Part shown: positions 57,035 to 64,000 of the stretch, in pieces | Layout of the letters: the number at the start of each line of letters is the position of its first letter | Numbering within the stretch: position 1 is the first letter of the stretch | NCBI GenBank assembly: GCA_002070115.1 | Contig: MWCO01000001.1 | Location: 186,001 to 250,000, forward strand | Direction: 5' to 3' | Length of the DNA: 64,000 nucleotides | Origin: Deltaproteobacteria bacterium ADurb.Bin207 | GTDB lineage: Bacteria; Myxococcota_A; Polyangia; Polyangiales; Polyangiaceae | Program-made: the position numbers and the translations under genes | Notes under the pieces: generated by a model | What the model saw: the letters and a program-made list of their open reading frames with translations, nothing else | Database searches by the model: none | What the model was told of the DNA's origin: nothing

Positions 57035-58236
57035 CGTCGGTAGGAGCCGTGGGTTGCCCTGCTTATGGGCCTGTCATGGGTGACAATGCGGTGGGCACAC
57101 CCGCACAAGGAGCGATTCCCGGACTTCCTTCTCCGCTGTTGGATGCGGCGACGCCGGATGACGTTCTTGGGATGATGATGGCGGCGGTCGAAAGGATGGC
57201 TTCCTTGTCGGTCGATGAAAACCAGGAACAGGTACGCGTCCATCAGCAGAAGTTGGAGCGGGCCATCGACGATTTTCTCGACAAAATCGCAGCATCGATT
57301 GAAGCGGCTCGAAAAGCGGCCGCCGAGCGCGCAAAGGAGAAGAGCCGTGGTCTTTTCGGCACCATCGCGAGTTCCGTCGGCAAAGTATGCGCCAACGTGG
57401 TCGGGTCGGTCATCGACTTTGCGAAGGATGCGGTGGAAGCCCCTTTCGAAATTGGTATCGCGCTGGTCAAAAACGGAGGCAATCCCCTGCAAGCCTTTCA
57501 GTCTGCTCTGGTGGACCAGTTTCAACAACTGACCACCGACGGAGATGTGGCTGCCTCGGTCGCGGGTTTCACGGAAGGGGTCTTGGAGTTTACCGCGGAC
57601 TTCGCGGACTTTTGCGTGGCTTGCTCGATGGATTTCGCCACGGGTCGTTTGGATCGTCTCGACGATGCAGCGGGAAAGCTATGGGAGAGCTTGTCGGATC
57701 ATATCCTCATGAATCCGGCCTTCTGGGATGTGGTGGAGCCGCTCGCCAAGGCTGTTACCCTCGCCGGTGCCGTGGCTTCGGGAGGTGCCCTGGCGCCGAT
57801 TGCGGTAGGACTCATGCTTTTTCTCGAGGTCGATTCGAAAACCGGGTTTCTCGAACGCGCTGTGGGTGAGCAAGCCGCGCCGTATCTGCGGATGGGTCTT
57901 GCCCTGGCGGCCTCCTCATTGACCTTGGGAGCGTCGGGGCAAACGGCAACGCTCGCTCGGTATGTTCTTGGTGGAACAACGGCCTTGGAGGGATTGGCGA
58001 CGGTCGAACAGGGACGATTGGACCTGGAGCAGGCGCGTCGGATTCGAGAAAAATCATTAGAAAACATAGGGTTACAAGATGCGCAGCATCGCGTGCAGAT
58101 GCTTCATCAACTTGTCGATGAGCTGGTGGAGGCGCTTGGGGAGGCGATGGACACGCGAAAGACGAATCAGATGATGTTTCAATCGTTGGCACAGACTCAA
58201 ATGCAAGTGTCTTCTGCAGTTGTTTTCCGAGCCTGA
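57031..58236 (+). CDS. sctE: SctE-like hydrophobic translocator (YopB/SseC/EspD type)
   Basis: 401 residues. Coiled-coil-like N-terminal part (QQKLERAIDDFLDKIAASIE and ARKAAAERAKEK), then three hydrophobic stretches: about 113-146 (GTIASSVGKVCANVVGSVID), 235-268 (LAKAVTLAGAVASGGALAPI) and 282-303 (MGLALAASSLTLGASGQTAT), and a helical C-terminal tail. This matches large translocators that insert in the target membrane and form a pore. Length is between YopB (401) and SseC (484). The upstream overlapping TPR chaperone supports the call. No signal peptide, as for secreted type III substrates. Confidence 0.72.
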   Translation: MTSVGAVGCPAYGPVMGDNAVGTPAQGAIPGLPSPLLDAATPDDVLGMMMAAVERMASLSVDENQEQVRVHQQKLERAIDDFLDKIAASIEAARKAAAERAKEKSRGLFGTIASSVGKVCANVVGSVIDFAKDAVEAPFEIGIALVKNGGNPLQAFQSALVDQFQQLTTDGDVAASVAGFTEGVLEFTADFADFCVACSMDFATGRLDRLDDAAGKLWESLSDHILMNPAFWDVVEPLAKAVTLAGAVASGGALAPIAVGLMLFLEVDSKTGFLERAVGEQAAPYLRMGLALAASSLTLGASGQTATLARYVLGGTTALEGLATVEQGRLDLEQARRIREKSLENIGLQDAQHRVQMLHQLVDELVEALGEAMDTRKTNQMMFQSLAQTQMQVSSAVVFRA

Positions 58237-58267
58237 AGACGATTCCAGGCAAGGGTGAGGAGGAGTG

Positions 58268-58864
58268 ATGTCGATGACAGTCGATAGCGGTTGCGTGAGC
58301 CGAATGGCGTTGGCGTCGCAGGACGTTCTTGCGGCGGAACTGGGAGGTGATGCGCATGCCCAAGTCGCCGCCCTGTTGTTGGTGCAAGCCAGGGATAAGG
58401 GAACGGACGTACGCATGATGCGTCAATGTCAGCGGGAACGAATCCAACAACATCACGAAAGCCAGATGCAGGCATTACGGGACAAGGCGAATCGGGAATA
58501 TCAAGCGGCTCGGGCCGGATCGTTTGGGAAGTTACTGGACGGGGGACTAACCGTCGCCAGTGGGTGCGTCATGACGAAAGGGGAAAACGGAGTGGGCACC
58601 AGTCAAGTGCTGTCCGGGCTGGGCAAGGCATCGTCGGCATCGATGGACTTTTTGGCGGCTGGGGATTCGCGCATGGCCGGCAGACTCCATGCGGTGGTGG
58701 CGCAGGAGGAGCATGCGGTGGCGGAAGCGAAGCAGCAACTCGAGGAGTTGGGGGACGAGCAGGTGGATTTGCAGAAACTGGCGAAAGTTGCGATTGATTT
58801 TCTCAAAGATATGCAATCGGCCAAAGAACAGGTCGACCGTGCCACTGCGTTTCACCGCGCGTGA
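58268..58864 (+). CDS. SctB-like small translocator (SseD/EspB position)
   Basis: 198 residues if ATG 58268 is used (GAGGAGGAG precedes; 58274 has better spacing). Helical throughout with HESQMQALRDKANREYQAAR coiled coil, then GLTVASGCVMTKGENGVGTS and a weakly hydrophobic middle (82-115), and another coiled coil (EEHAVAEAKQQLEELGDEQV, DFLKDMQSAKEQVDRATAF). By position, size and helix layout it corresponds to SseD/EspB, the second translocator. Direct sequence proof is weak because the hydrophobic segment is short. The end is 12 bases from the convergent HEAT gene. Confidence 0.55.
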   Translation: MSMTVDSGCVSRMALASQDVLAAELGGDAHAQVAALLLVQARDKGTDVRMMRQCQRERIQQHHESQMQALRDKANREYQAARAGSFGKLLDGGLTVASGCVMTKGENGVGTSQVLSGLGKASSASMDFLAAGDSRMAGRLHAVVAQEEHAVAEAKQQLEELGDEQVDLQKLAKVAIDFLKDMQSAKEQVDRATAFHRA

Positions 58865-58876
58865 TCGTGGACCGGA

Positions 58877-59539
58877 TCATGGCCGCAATCGCTCCAAGGC
58901 TGCCACTGCAAGGGTTTTTATGCTTACGGGCACCATCTGGCCGTCGAGGTAGCGCTCCACCCGGGTTTCATCGCCAGTCTGGGCTAGCAGCGGTTCTTTG
59001 GCGCGGCCATCACCAATCCGTCCCAAGGCTTCGACTGACAAGGCTCGGGTCGAGTCATCCGGGTCTTGGAGTCTTTTCAACAACGCCGGGACCGCTGCTG
59101 CCCCAAGTTCCGGGAAGCGTTCTCCCACACGTCCTAGCGCCCATACGACGCCATGCACCATGATATCGGTTCCCAGGTAAACCTCTTCATCGTCGAGGTA
59201 AGAAAGCAGCAAGGGCTGATATTGAGAGGCCAAGGTAGGGTCGATACGGGCGATTTCGCCCATGGCATGGGGGGCGCCCCAGGCAGTGGCTCCCGATTCT
59301 TCGTTCAGCGCCCAGGCCAGTTTGTGCAGGAGTTGTTCGACCGAAACACGATGGGAGGTGATGATACGGGCCGCCACGCGGCCGAGGGCATCAGCGGCGC
59401 GGAATCGTGCGAGGGCATCTGCATCATAAAGCCGACTCGTCACGGCACTCGCCACCGTGGGAGTGGTATCGGTCAGGGCGGCAATCTCGTCCAATTGACC
59501 TTGGGCCAGCAGGTTGGCGACTTTTTTTCGTAGGCTCAC
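58877..59539 (-). CDS. HEAT-repeat protein
   Basis: 220 residues of HEAT or PBS-lyase-like helices: ARFRAADALGRVAARIITSH, TAWGAPHAMGEIARIDPTLA, HGVVWALGRVGERFPELGAA, TRALSVEALGRIGDGRAKEP. Similar to a group of deltaproteobacterial HEAT proteins (DVU0298-like) of unknown role. Convergent with the translocon cassette and probably not part of it. Downstream member of a pair with the unknown gene at 59597 (57-base gap). Confidence 0.78.
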   Translation of the reverse strand: MSLRKKVANLLAQGQLDEIAALTDTTPTVASAVTSRLYDADALARFRAADALGRVAARIITSHRVSVEQLLHKLAWALNEESGATAWGAPHAMGEIARIDPTLASQYQPLLLSYLDDEEVYLGTDIMVHGVVWALGRVGERFPELGAAAVPALLKRLQDPDDSTRALSVEALGRIGDGRAKEPLLAQTGDETRVERYLDGQMVPVSIKTLAVAALERLRP

Positions 59540-59596
59540 CTTCCTTTGGATGCATCGAGACTCCCGAAGGAATCGCGGTTGTATCGTTTTATTCGC

Positions 59597-60661
59597 TCAC
59601 GCCGAAAAACAGCCAAAACTACGCACTTCCCAGGGACACCAGGGGCGAAGGCTCTCAGCTTCCTTATCCGTTGCTGTCACCACGCGCACGTCGCCGGGAT
59701 CCAGGCTGCGCAGGTCCACATCGCCGAGCACCCGCCATTCTTTTTCCGCGGACCATACGCCGTGGATTCCCGGATGCTGTCCGAATAGATCGGTCGATTC
59801 GTTGGCATCGTAGCGAACGGGGTGAGCCTTTAGTCGTTGTATCGCTCCAGCAAGCAATACGATGGCGTAGGGCTCGAAGGCGTAGCGGGCGAATCGCGAG
59901 CGAAATCGCACGAGTCCAAGTGCCTCACGGGTGGTGCAGGCGCTGAAACACACGCGGGCTCGGTTGGCACGAGCCCGAAACAGCGAGCCCCGAATTCGTC
60001 CTTCCCGGATGATGCGGATCAAGGTAGCCAATCCTGAACGCGCGTAGGTTTGTGTGCTTGCCACGACGTCGTGGTAATAGCTCTCATGGGATTCCCCGGG
60101 CCATGGGCCAGAGCAGGCACGGGTGAGATGAACGAGGGCGCCATACGGCCAAAGTTCTTGAATTAACAAAGGAAATCTATTTTGCCACCCCGTGGTAGGG
60201 GTTTTGGGGGACCAGGGAATCGCGTGGTGGGGAGATACTTCGGCTTGGGCTTCTTGCAGCTCTTTGGCGAGCCTTCCCGAGGGGCGAAGGCAGATGGGAA
60301 CGATATTGTCGCTACGTCGTATGGCGATACGGTCGCGCAGCGGCCACCATGCTTTGGGGTTATTCGTGGGGATCCAGGTAAAGGTGGTCCGATCGTAAGG
60401 TAGACCGAAGCTGCGAGACCAAGCCTCGGCGGCTGTATTGGGCTGCTGTTTTCCGAGAAGGGGAAGGATCACGTGAATACGGGCGTTGCGTTGGGCGCTT
60501 CGCCACAACGCGAGTTCCCAGCAGGCCAATCCCACGGAAGCCACGATGGTGTGTCCTAGCGCGGCGGCCTCATCGACGGCATGCAGGGTTGCTTTTACCC
60601 AAGGGTCGGAGCCCAAGGGATATTTGGGCTGGCTCGAATTCAGAACGAGCGTTTTCATCAT
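59597..60661 (-). CDS. Unknown protein with Rossmann-like N-terminus
   Basis: 354 residues. The N-terminal part (GHTIVASVGLACWELALWRS) suggests a nucleotide-binding-like strand and helix; later segments such as SFGLPYDRTTFTWIPTNNPK and ALVHLTRACSGPWPGESHES give no recognised family. Cys-containing C-terminus. No signal peptide. Start ambiguous between two adjacent ATGs (60661, 60658). Function unknown. Confidence 0.55.
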   Translation of the reverse strand: MMKTLVLNSSQPKYPLGSDPWVKATLHAVDEAAALGHTIVASVGLACWELALWRSAQRNARIHVILPLLGKQQPNTAAEAWSRSFGLPYDRTTFTWIPTNNPKAWWPLRDRIAIRRSDNIVPICLRPSGRLAKELQEAQAEVSPHHAIPWSPKTPTTGWQNRFPLLIQELWPYGALVHLTRACSGPWPGESHESYYHDVVASTQTYARSGLATLIRIIREGRIRGSLFRARANRARVCFSACTTREALGLVRFRSRFARYAFEPYAIVLLAGAIQRLKAHPVRYDANESTDLFGQHPGIHGVWSAEKEWRVLGDVDLRSLDPGDVRVVTATDKEAESLRPWCPWEVRSFGCFSA

Positions 60662-60795
60662 TCATGGTCGGTCATCGATGGGTTTGGTTGTGCGATGATT
60701 TGTGCATTCGCATCCGCGTGCGTTCGTCTTGGAATCTGATAAAGAGAGTCATTGATGATGGCTTAGTGATGCGTGGCAAGGGAAAGGATCGAACG

Positions 60796-62148
60796 ATGAA
60801 GGTTGGTCGTGTGAGCAAGGTGGCGTGTCATGCGGGGCTTATGCTTGCCTTCTTGATTCCTGCTTGCAGTGGGGGTGGGGAGACATCGGATTCACCGGGG
60901 GGAGGCCAAGCAGGGGCGGGAGGGTCGGGTTGGGACGGCGGTCCGGATGGGTTTGTGGGCCCTGATGGCAGCAGTGAATTCGACCCTGATGCGGATACGT
61001 GCGCGTGGGATTCGAAAAAGCCTGAGCGGGCGGGTGTCGACATCATTTTCGTGATCGACAATTCGCATTCGATGGGCGACGAGATTGAGAAGACGCTTGC
61101 CAATATCAACGCTTTTGCCAGCAAGATCGCGAACTCCGGCCTGGATTATCAAGTCATCATGCTCAGTGCGAAGGGAACGAATCTGACGGATGTGAGTGAG
61201 GACGTTCCCAATCTCAAGGGTTCGGGGTTGACGGGGGACATGCCGTTGGAGGTATGCGTTCCGCCGCCGCTCGGCGTAGGGCCAGGGGGAAGCGATCCTT
61301 GCGGGGACAATGCGCCACGTTTTCACCATCTGGACAATTTCCCCTTTGGGATTGCGAGTCATAACGGGATGTGGCTCGCCATTGGCATGTATAACAAGCA
61401 TTATACGTGGGCCACCGATACGGGTCCCGATGGCGGGGGATGGGCCAAGTGGGCGCGTTTCAATGCAACCAAGTATTTCATCATGATCACCGATGACGAT
61501 GCTTATGTTCCCGGCACGAATGAAGGCGATCCGTCGATCATTGGCAATGCCACGGAACCTTATGAGGTGTTCGATCGTTTGATTTTGAAAGACCCTCGTT
61601 ATGGTCCGGCGGGGATGTTCGGAACGGAAACGAATCGCAAGTACGTGTACAACGCGGTTTGTGGATGGACGTATCCAGGTGGCGAATCGATGAGCGATCA
61701 GGAGGGGGGAGGTTGTCGGACGGCCGCGGGCGATCCGAATCCCAACTTCGCGATGGCTCCTGGGATTCAGCATCAGAAGCTTGCTCAGCTTACCGGTGGC
61801 ATCGTGGAATCCATCTGTCGTTCCGATTGGTCCGCGGTGCTTGGAAAACTGGCGGATAATCTGGTGACGGCCATCGGGTGTGAATTCGACTTACCCAAAC
61901 CGAGCGAGGGTGTTCTCGAGCCCAACAAGGTTCTCGTGCAACACACGCCCGAAGGTGGTTCTCCCGAGCCTCTCACGCGGGTGACCGATGAGAGCAAATG
62001 CGATCAATACCCAAACGGCTGGTATTACGACGACAACGTGGCTCCCACGAGAATCGTTTTATGTCCAGGTGCGTGTTCTACGATTGGAGCCGCGGATACG
62101 GGGCAACTTGACGTATTGATGGGTTGTCAGGGACCGGCGCCCAAGTAA
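60796..62148 (+). CDS. Lipoprotein with von Willebrand A-like domain
   Basis: 450 residues. ATG 60796 follows an AAGGA box at good spacing and starts a lipoprotein signal (lipobox LIPAC, Cys about 24); longer upstream frames do not. A Gly-rich linker (SPGGGQAGAGGSGWDGG) precedes a VWA-like domain with VDIIFVIDNSHSMGDEIEK, the MIDAS-like DxSxS motif read as DNSHS. Many Gly and Cys. Its style matches other myxobacterial surface VWA lipoproteins, which mediate adhesion or recognition. The panB gene converges 10 bases downstream. Confidence 0.8.
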   Translation: MKVGRVSKVACHAGLMLAFLIPACSGGGETSDSPGGGQAGAGGSGWDGGPDGFVGPDGSSEFDPDADTCAWDSKKPERAGVDIIFVIDNSHSMGDEIEKTLANINAFASKIANSGLDYQVIMLSAKGTNLTDVSEDVPNLKGSGLTGDMPLEVCVPPPLGVGPGGSDPCGDNAPRFHHLDNFPFGIASHNGMWLAIGMYNKHYTWATDTGPDGGGWAKWARFNATKYFIMITDDDAYVPGTNEGDPSIIGNATEPYEVFDRLILKDPRYGPAGMFGTETNRKYVYNAVCGWTYPGGESMSDQEGGGCRTAAGDPNPNFAMAPGIQHQKLAQLTGGIVESICRSDWSAVLGKLADNLVTAIGCEFDLPKPSEGVLEPNKVLVQHTPEGGSPEPLTRVTDESKCDQYPNGWYYDDNVAPTRIVLCPGACSTIGAADTGQLDVLMGCQGPAPK

Positions 62149-62158
62149 ATCAAGTCAA

Positions 62159-63043
62159 TCAATGTTCTGAGGTGGGCCCGTAGGCTTTGGGGTGTGCCGC
62201 GGGCTCATTGGGCGCGTTATTTTCAGATGATCGGAAGCAATGGGTAGCTGTGGGGAAGGTGCCCGCGCGCACTTCGTCGACGTAGGCTCGGGTAGCCTGC
62301 ACGATGGTGTCGCCGACTTGAGCAAACTGTTTGACGAACTTGGGCTTGAGGTTCCGAACCATGCCTAAGTAATCGTAACATACGAGGATTTGGCCATCGC
62401 AATCAGCGCTGGCACCGATTCCGATGGTGGGTATATCGACCGCGAGGGTGATGCGGCTGGCCAAGTCGGCGGGGACGCCTTCGATGACGATGGCATAGGC
62501 GCCGGCTCGTTCGAGAGCTTGGGCGTCGGCGATCATACGTTGCGCGGCATCTTCGCCTTTTCCCTGGACACGAAAGCCTCCCATGGCGTGGACGGACTGT
62601 GGTGTGAGGCCAATATGTCCCATGACGGGGATGCCAGCGCGGACGATCGCGCGCACATGGTTGGCATAATCGGCTCCTCCTTCGAGCTTAACGGCTTCGA
62701 AGGCTCCTTGTTTGAGCATCAGCCCAGCGTTGGTTACGGCTTGTTCCACGGAAACCTGAAAGGACATGAATGGCATGTCGCCCACCAGGTGGGCCCAAGT
62801 TACAGCTCGTGCGACGGCGCGTCCGTGGTAGCAGATTTCGTCGAGGGTGACGGGCAGGGTATTGGGGAGCCCTTGAAAGACCATGCCCAGGGAATCTCCT
62901 ACGAGGATGACGTCGACGCCTGCTTCATCGAGGAGGCAGCCGATGGTGGCGTCGTAGGCGGTGACAGCGGCAATTTTGGGGCCCTTCGTTTTTCGCGCGC
63001 GCAGTCCGGGGACGGTGATTTTTTTCCGATCTTGTTGGGGCAC
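62159..63043 (-). CDS. panB: 3-methyl-2-oxobutanoate hydroxymethyltransferase
   Basis: 294 residues, matching PanB: KGPKIAAVTAYDATIGCLLDE at the N-terminus, VILVGDSLGMVFQGLPNTLP with the metal-binding Asp-Ser, LEGGADYANHVRAIVRAGIP, and MGHIGLTPQSVHAMGGFRVQ. It adds a hydroxymethyl from methylene-tetrahydrofolate to ketoisovalerate, the first committed step to pantothenate and CoA. No panC or panD is beside it. Monocistronic; divergent from a lipoprotein gene. Confidence 0.96.
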   Translation of the reverse strand: MPQQDRKKITVPGLRARKTKGPKIAAVTAYDATIGCLLDEAGVDVILVGDSLGMVFQGLPNTLPVTLDEICYHGRAVARAVTWAHLVGDMPFMSFQVSVEQAVTNAGLMLKQGAFEAVKLEGGADYANHVRAIVRAGIPVMGHIGLTPQSVHAMGGFRVQGKGEDAAQRMIADAQALERAGAYAIVIEGVPADLASRITLAVDIPTIGIGASADCDGQILVCYDYLGMVRNLKPKFVKQFAQVGDTIVQATRAYVDEVRAGTFPTATHCFRSSENNAPNEPAAHPKAYGPTSEH

Positions 63044-63168
63044 GTGATTTCTCCTGCCTGGGCCGGGCGGCCCGACCCCGCATCTGACATAGTACGAGAA
63101 CGAAATCCACCCACGAGCGGTTTATCGTGTGTTCTGATAGACTACGATAACCACGAAGGACACCGTTC

Positions 63169-64000
63169 ATGCGCATCGAAACCAAAATTGGTCTGGTCAG
63201 CACATGCATCATTCTCATTGCAGCAGCCTGTGGTGGGCGCAGTGGGCCAGAGATTTGGGCCATTGGCGAGGATGCGGCACCGACGGGAGGATGGGGTGGT
63301 GGAATCGTCGATGGTTCTCCCTTGGGAGGACAAGGAGGAGCCACGGGAGGATCGGGTGGAGCGAGTGGTTCTAGCGGGGCAGGGGGCACGGGTGAAGGAG
63401 GGACCGCGGGTTCTACCGGCGGTACTTCCGGTTCGGGTGGAGTCACGCCGGACGCGGACGTGCCTGACGTATCGATCGATGCGCCTCAAGACGCTTCTTC
63501 GGATGCGAAGGACTTTTTCGACTCGATTCCCGGATGGAATTGCGTGACGTGTCTCGAACAGAGGTGCAAAGACAAAATCAACGCGTGTTTCAACGATCCC
63601 ACGTGTGTTTCCGGTGTGCAGTGTACGGTGACGCAATGTCTTGCGGGTGGAGGCAACGGTGGTGCGGGAGGGGGAAGCGCCGGGGGTGGAGGTAGTGGGG
63701 GCGGTGTCGATATGGCGTGCGTATTGAATTGTTTCGACAATGATTACGGCTCTGCCATGACCGCGGTAACTATGTTCATGTGCATCACCCAGTCTTGCGG
63801 AGACGAATGCATGGGGCAAGGCGGCATGGGAGGCGCCGGAGGCGGTTCCGGTTCGTCGCTCAATGGTCTTGGGTTGCCTTCTGGCCTCTTCGGTTATCGG
63901 GATTATCCCGCACCCTATCGCCGCCATTATATTGGGACGGTGCGGGTTCCTCGCCCGGAAGAGGTAGCCGGTTCGCATCCTTGGCTGGCGGAACTTCTTT
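63169..64000 (+). CDS. Gly-rich lipoprotein, C-terminus outside the window
   Basis: An open frame runs from ATG 63169 to the window end (277 codons, no stop). The signal ends IAAAC (Cys about 21). Long Gly/Ser/Ala linkers (GGSGGASGSSGAGGTGEGGT, then AGGGNGGAGGGSAGGG) flank a Cys-rich segment (CVTCLEQRCKDKINACFNDP ... CVSGVQCTVTQCLAG) with about 12 Cys. A continuing part after residue 220 reads as a soluble domain. It shares the linker style of the propeller lipoprotein at 1 and the VWA lipoprotein at 60796. Surface protein; role unknown. Confidence 0.78.
   Translation, partial: MRIETKIGLVSTCIILIAAACGGRSGPEIWAIGEDAAPTGGWGGGIVDGSPLGGQGGATGGSGGASGSSGAGGTGEGGTAGSTGGTSGSGGVTPDADVPDVSIDAPQDASSDAKDFFDSIPGWNCVTCLEQRCKDKINACFNDPTCVSGVQCTVTQCLAGGGNGGAGGGSAGGGGSGGGVDMACVLNCFDNDYGSAMTAVTMFMCITQSCGDECMGQGGMGGAGGGSGSSLNGLGLPSGLFGYRDYPAPYRRHYIGTVRVPRPEEVAGSHPWLAELL

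Noticed and set aside
60892-61773. 293-residue minus-strand frame inside the VWA lipoprotein
   Set aside because: It is a shadow frame created by Gly-rich coding bias in the VWA gene.
62390-63547. 385-residue plus-strand frame across panB and the next lipoprotein
   Set aside because: It is antisense to panB and has no family features; both real genes explain the DNA.

Overview
The window looks like a chromosomal segment of a Gram-negative deltaproteobacterial-type organism, most likely a member of the Myxococcota. This is inferred from gene content, not from an rRNA gene: signal-peptide or lipoprotein genes with Gly/Ser/Ala linkers and Cys-rich domains, several PilZ proteins, HEAT and TPR proteins, a TPR-sigma54 regulator, an alginate-export-like barrel, and housekeeping genes of bacterial type (rpoZ, rpoD, dnaG, yebC, groES-groEL, panB). 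Base composition is moderately GC-rich. I saw no rRNA, tRNA or CRISPR array.

Layout. 1-9.9 kb: a truncated beta-propeller lipoprotein, a TrmY-like SPOUT methyltransferase, a secreted barrel protein, two GT2 glycosyltransferases, rpoZ plus a methyltransferase, a Cys-rich lipoprotein, a VOC protein, a SUMF1-fold lipoprotein and a DUF1571 protein. 10-14.7 kb: the dnaG-rpoD pair followed upstream by yebC. 14.8-25.7 kb: envelope and hypothetical genes (degenerate M23 protein, HEAT, alginate-export barrel, Pro-rich tail-anchored protein with a 12-bp tandem repeat, TPR, polytopic glycosyltransferase-like protein, aldo/keto reductase, PilZ). 26-31.2 kb: a crotonase-RimK pair divergent from a GshB-like ATP-grasp gene, then a DUF99-hydrolase-TrxC cluster. 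31.3-38.6 kb: PilZ, parvulin-type PPIase, M16 peptidase, small lipoproteins, and CIRCE-controlled groESL with a clear terminator. 38.6-41.4 kb: a graveyard of group II intron reverse transcriptase and ISL3 transposase fragments surrounding an intact outer-membrane-protein gene.

41.5-51.8 kb: a large TPR/AAA+/Fis sigma54 activator followed after one base by a lipoprotein with three KPDPTPW repeats, a large TPR gluzincin protein, a flavin disulfide-reductase homologue that has lost its redox cysteines, and a repeat-propeller lipoprotein. 51.8-55.0 kb: a translationally coupled three-gene 2-hydroxyacyl-CoA dehydratase/benzoyl-CoA-reductase-like cassette (two Fe-S subunits and their ATP-driven activator).

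The most striking region is 55.7-58.9 kb: five small co-directional genes whose order and protein types resemble the Salmonella SPI-2 sseA-sseB-sscA-sseC-sseD operon (small possible chaperone, EspA/SseB-like filament protein, SycD/LcrH-type TPR chaperone, SctE-like hydrophobic translocator, small second translocator). No secretion apparatus gene lies in the window. This suggests a type III secretion translocon island in a lineage whose best-known type III locus (Myxococcus) is described as lacking a translocon. After it come a HEAT protein, an unknown protein, a von Willebrand A lipoprotein, panB and a truncated Gly-rich lipoprotein.
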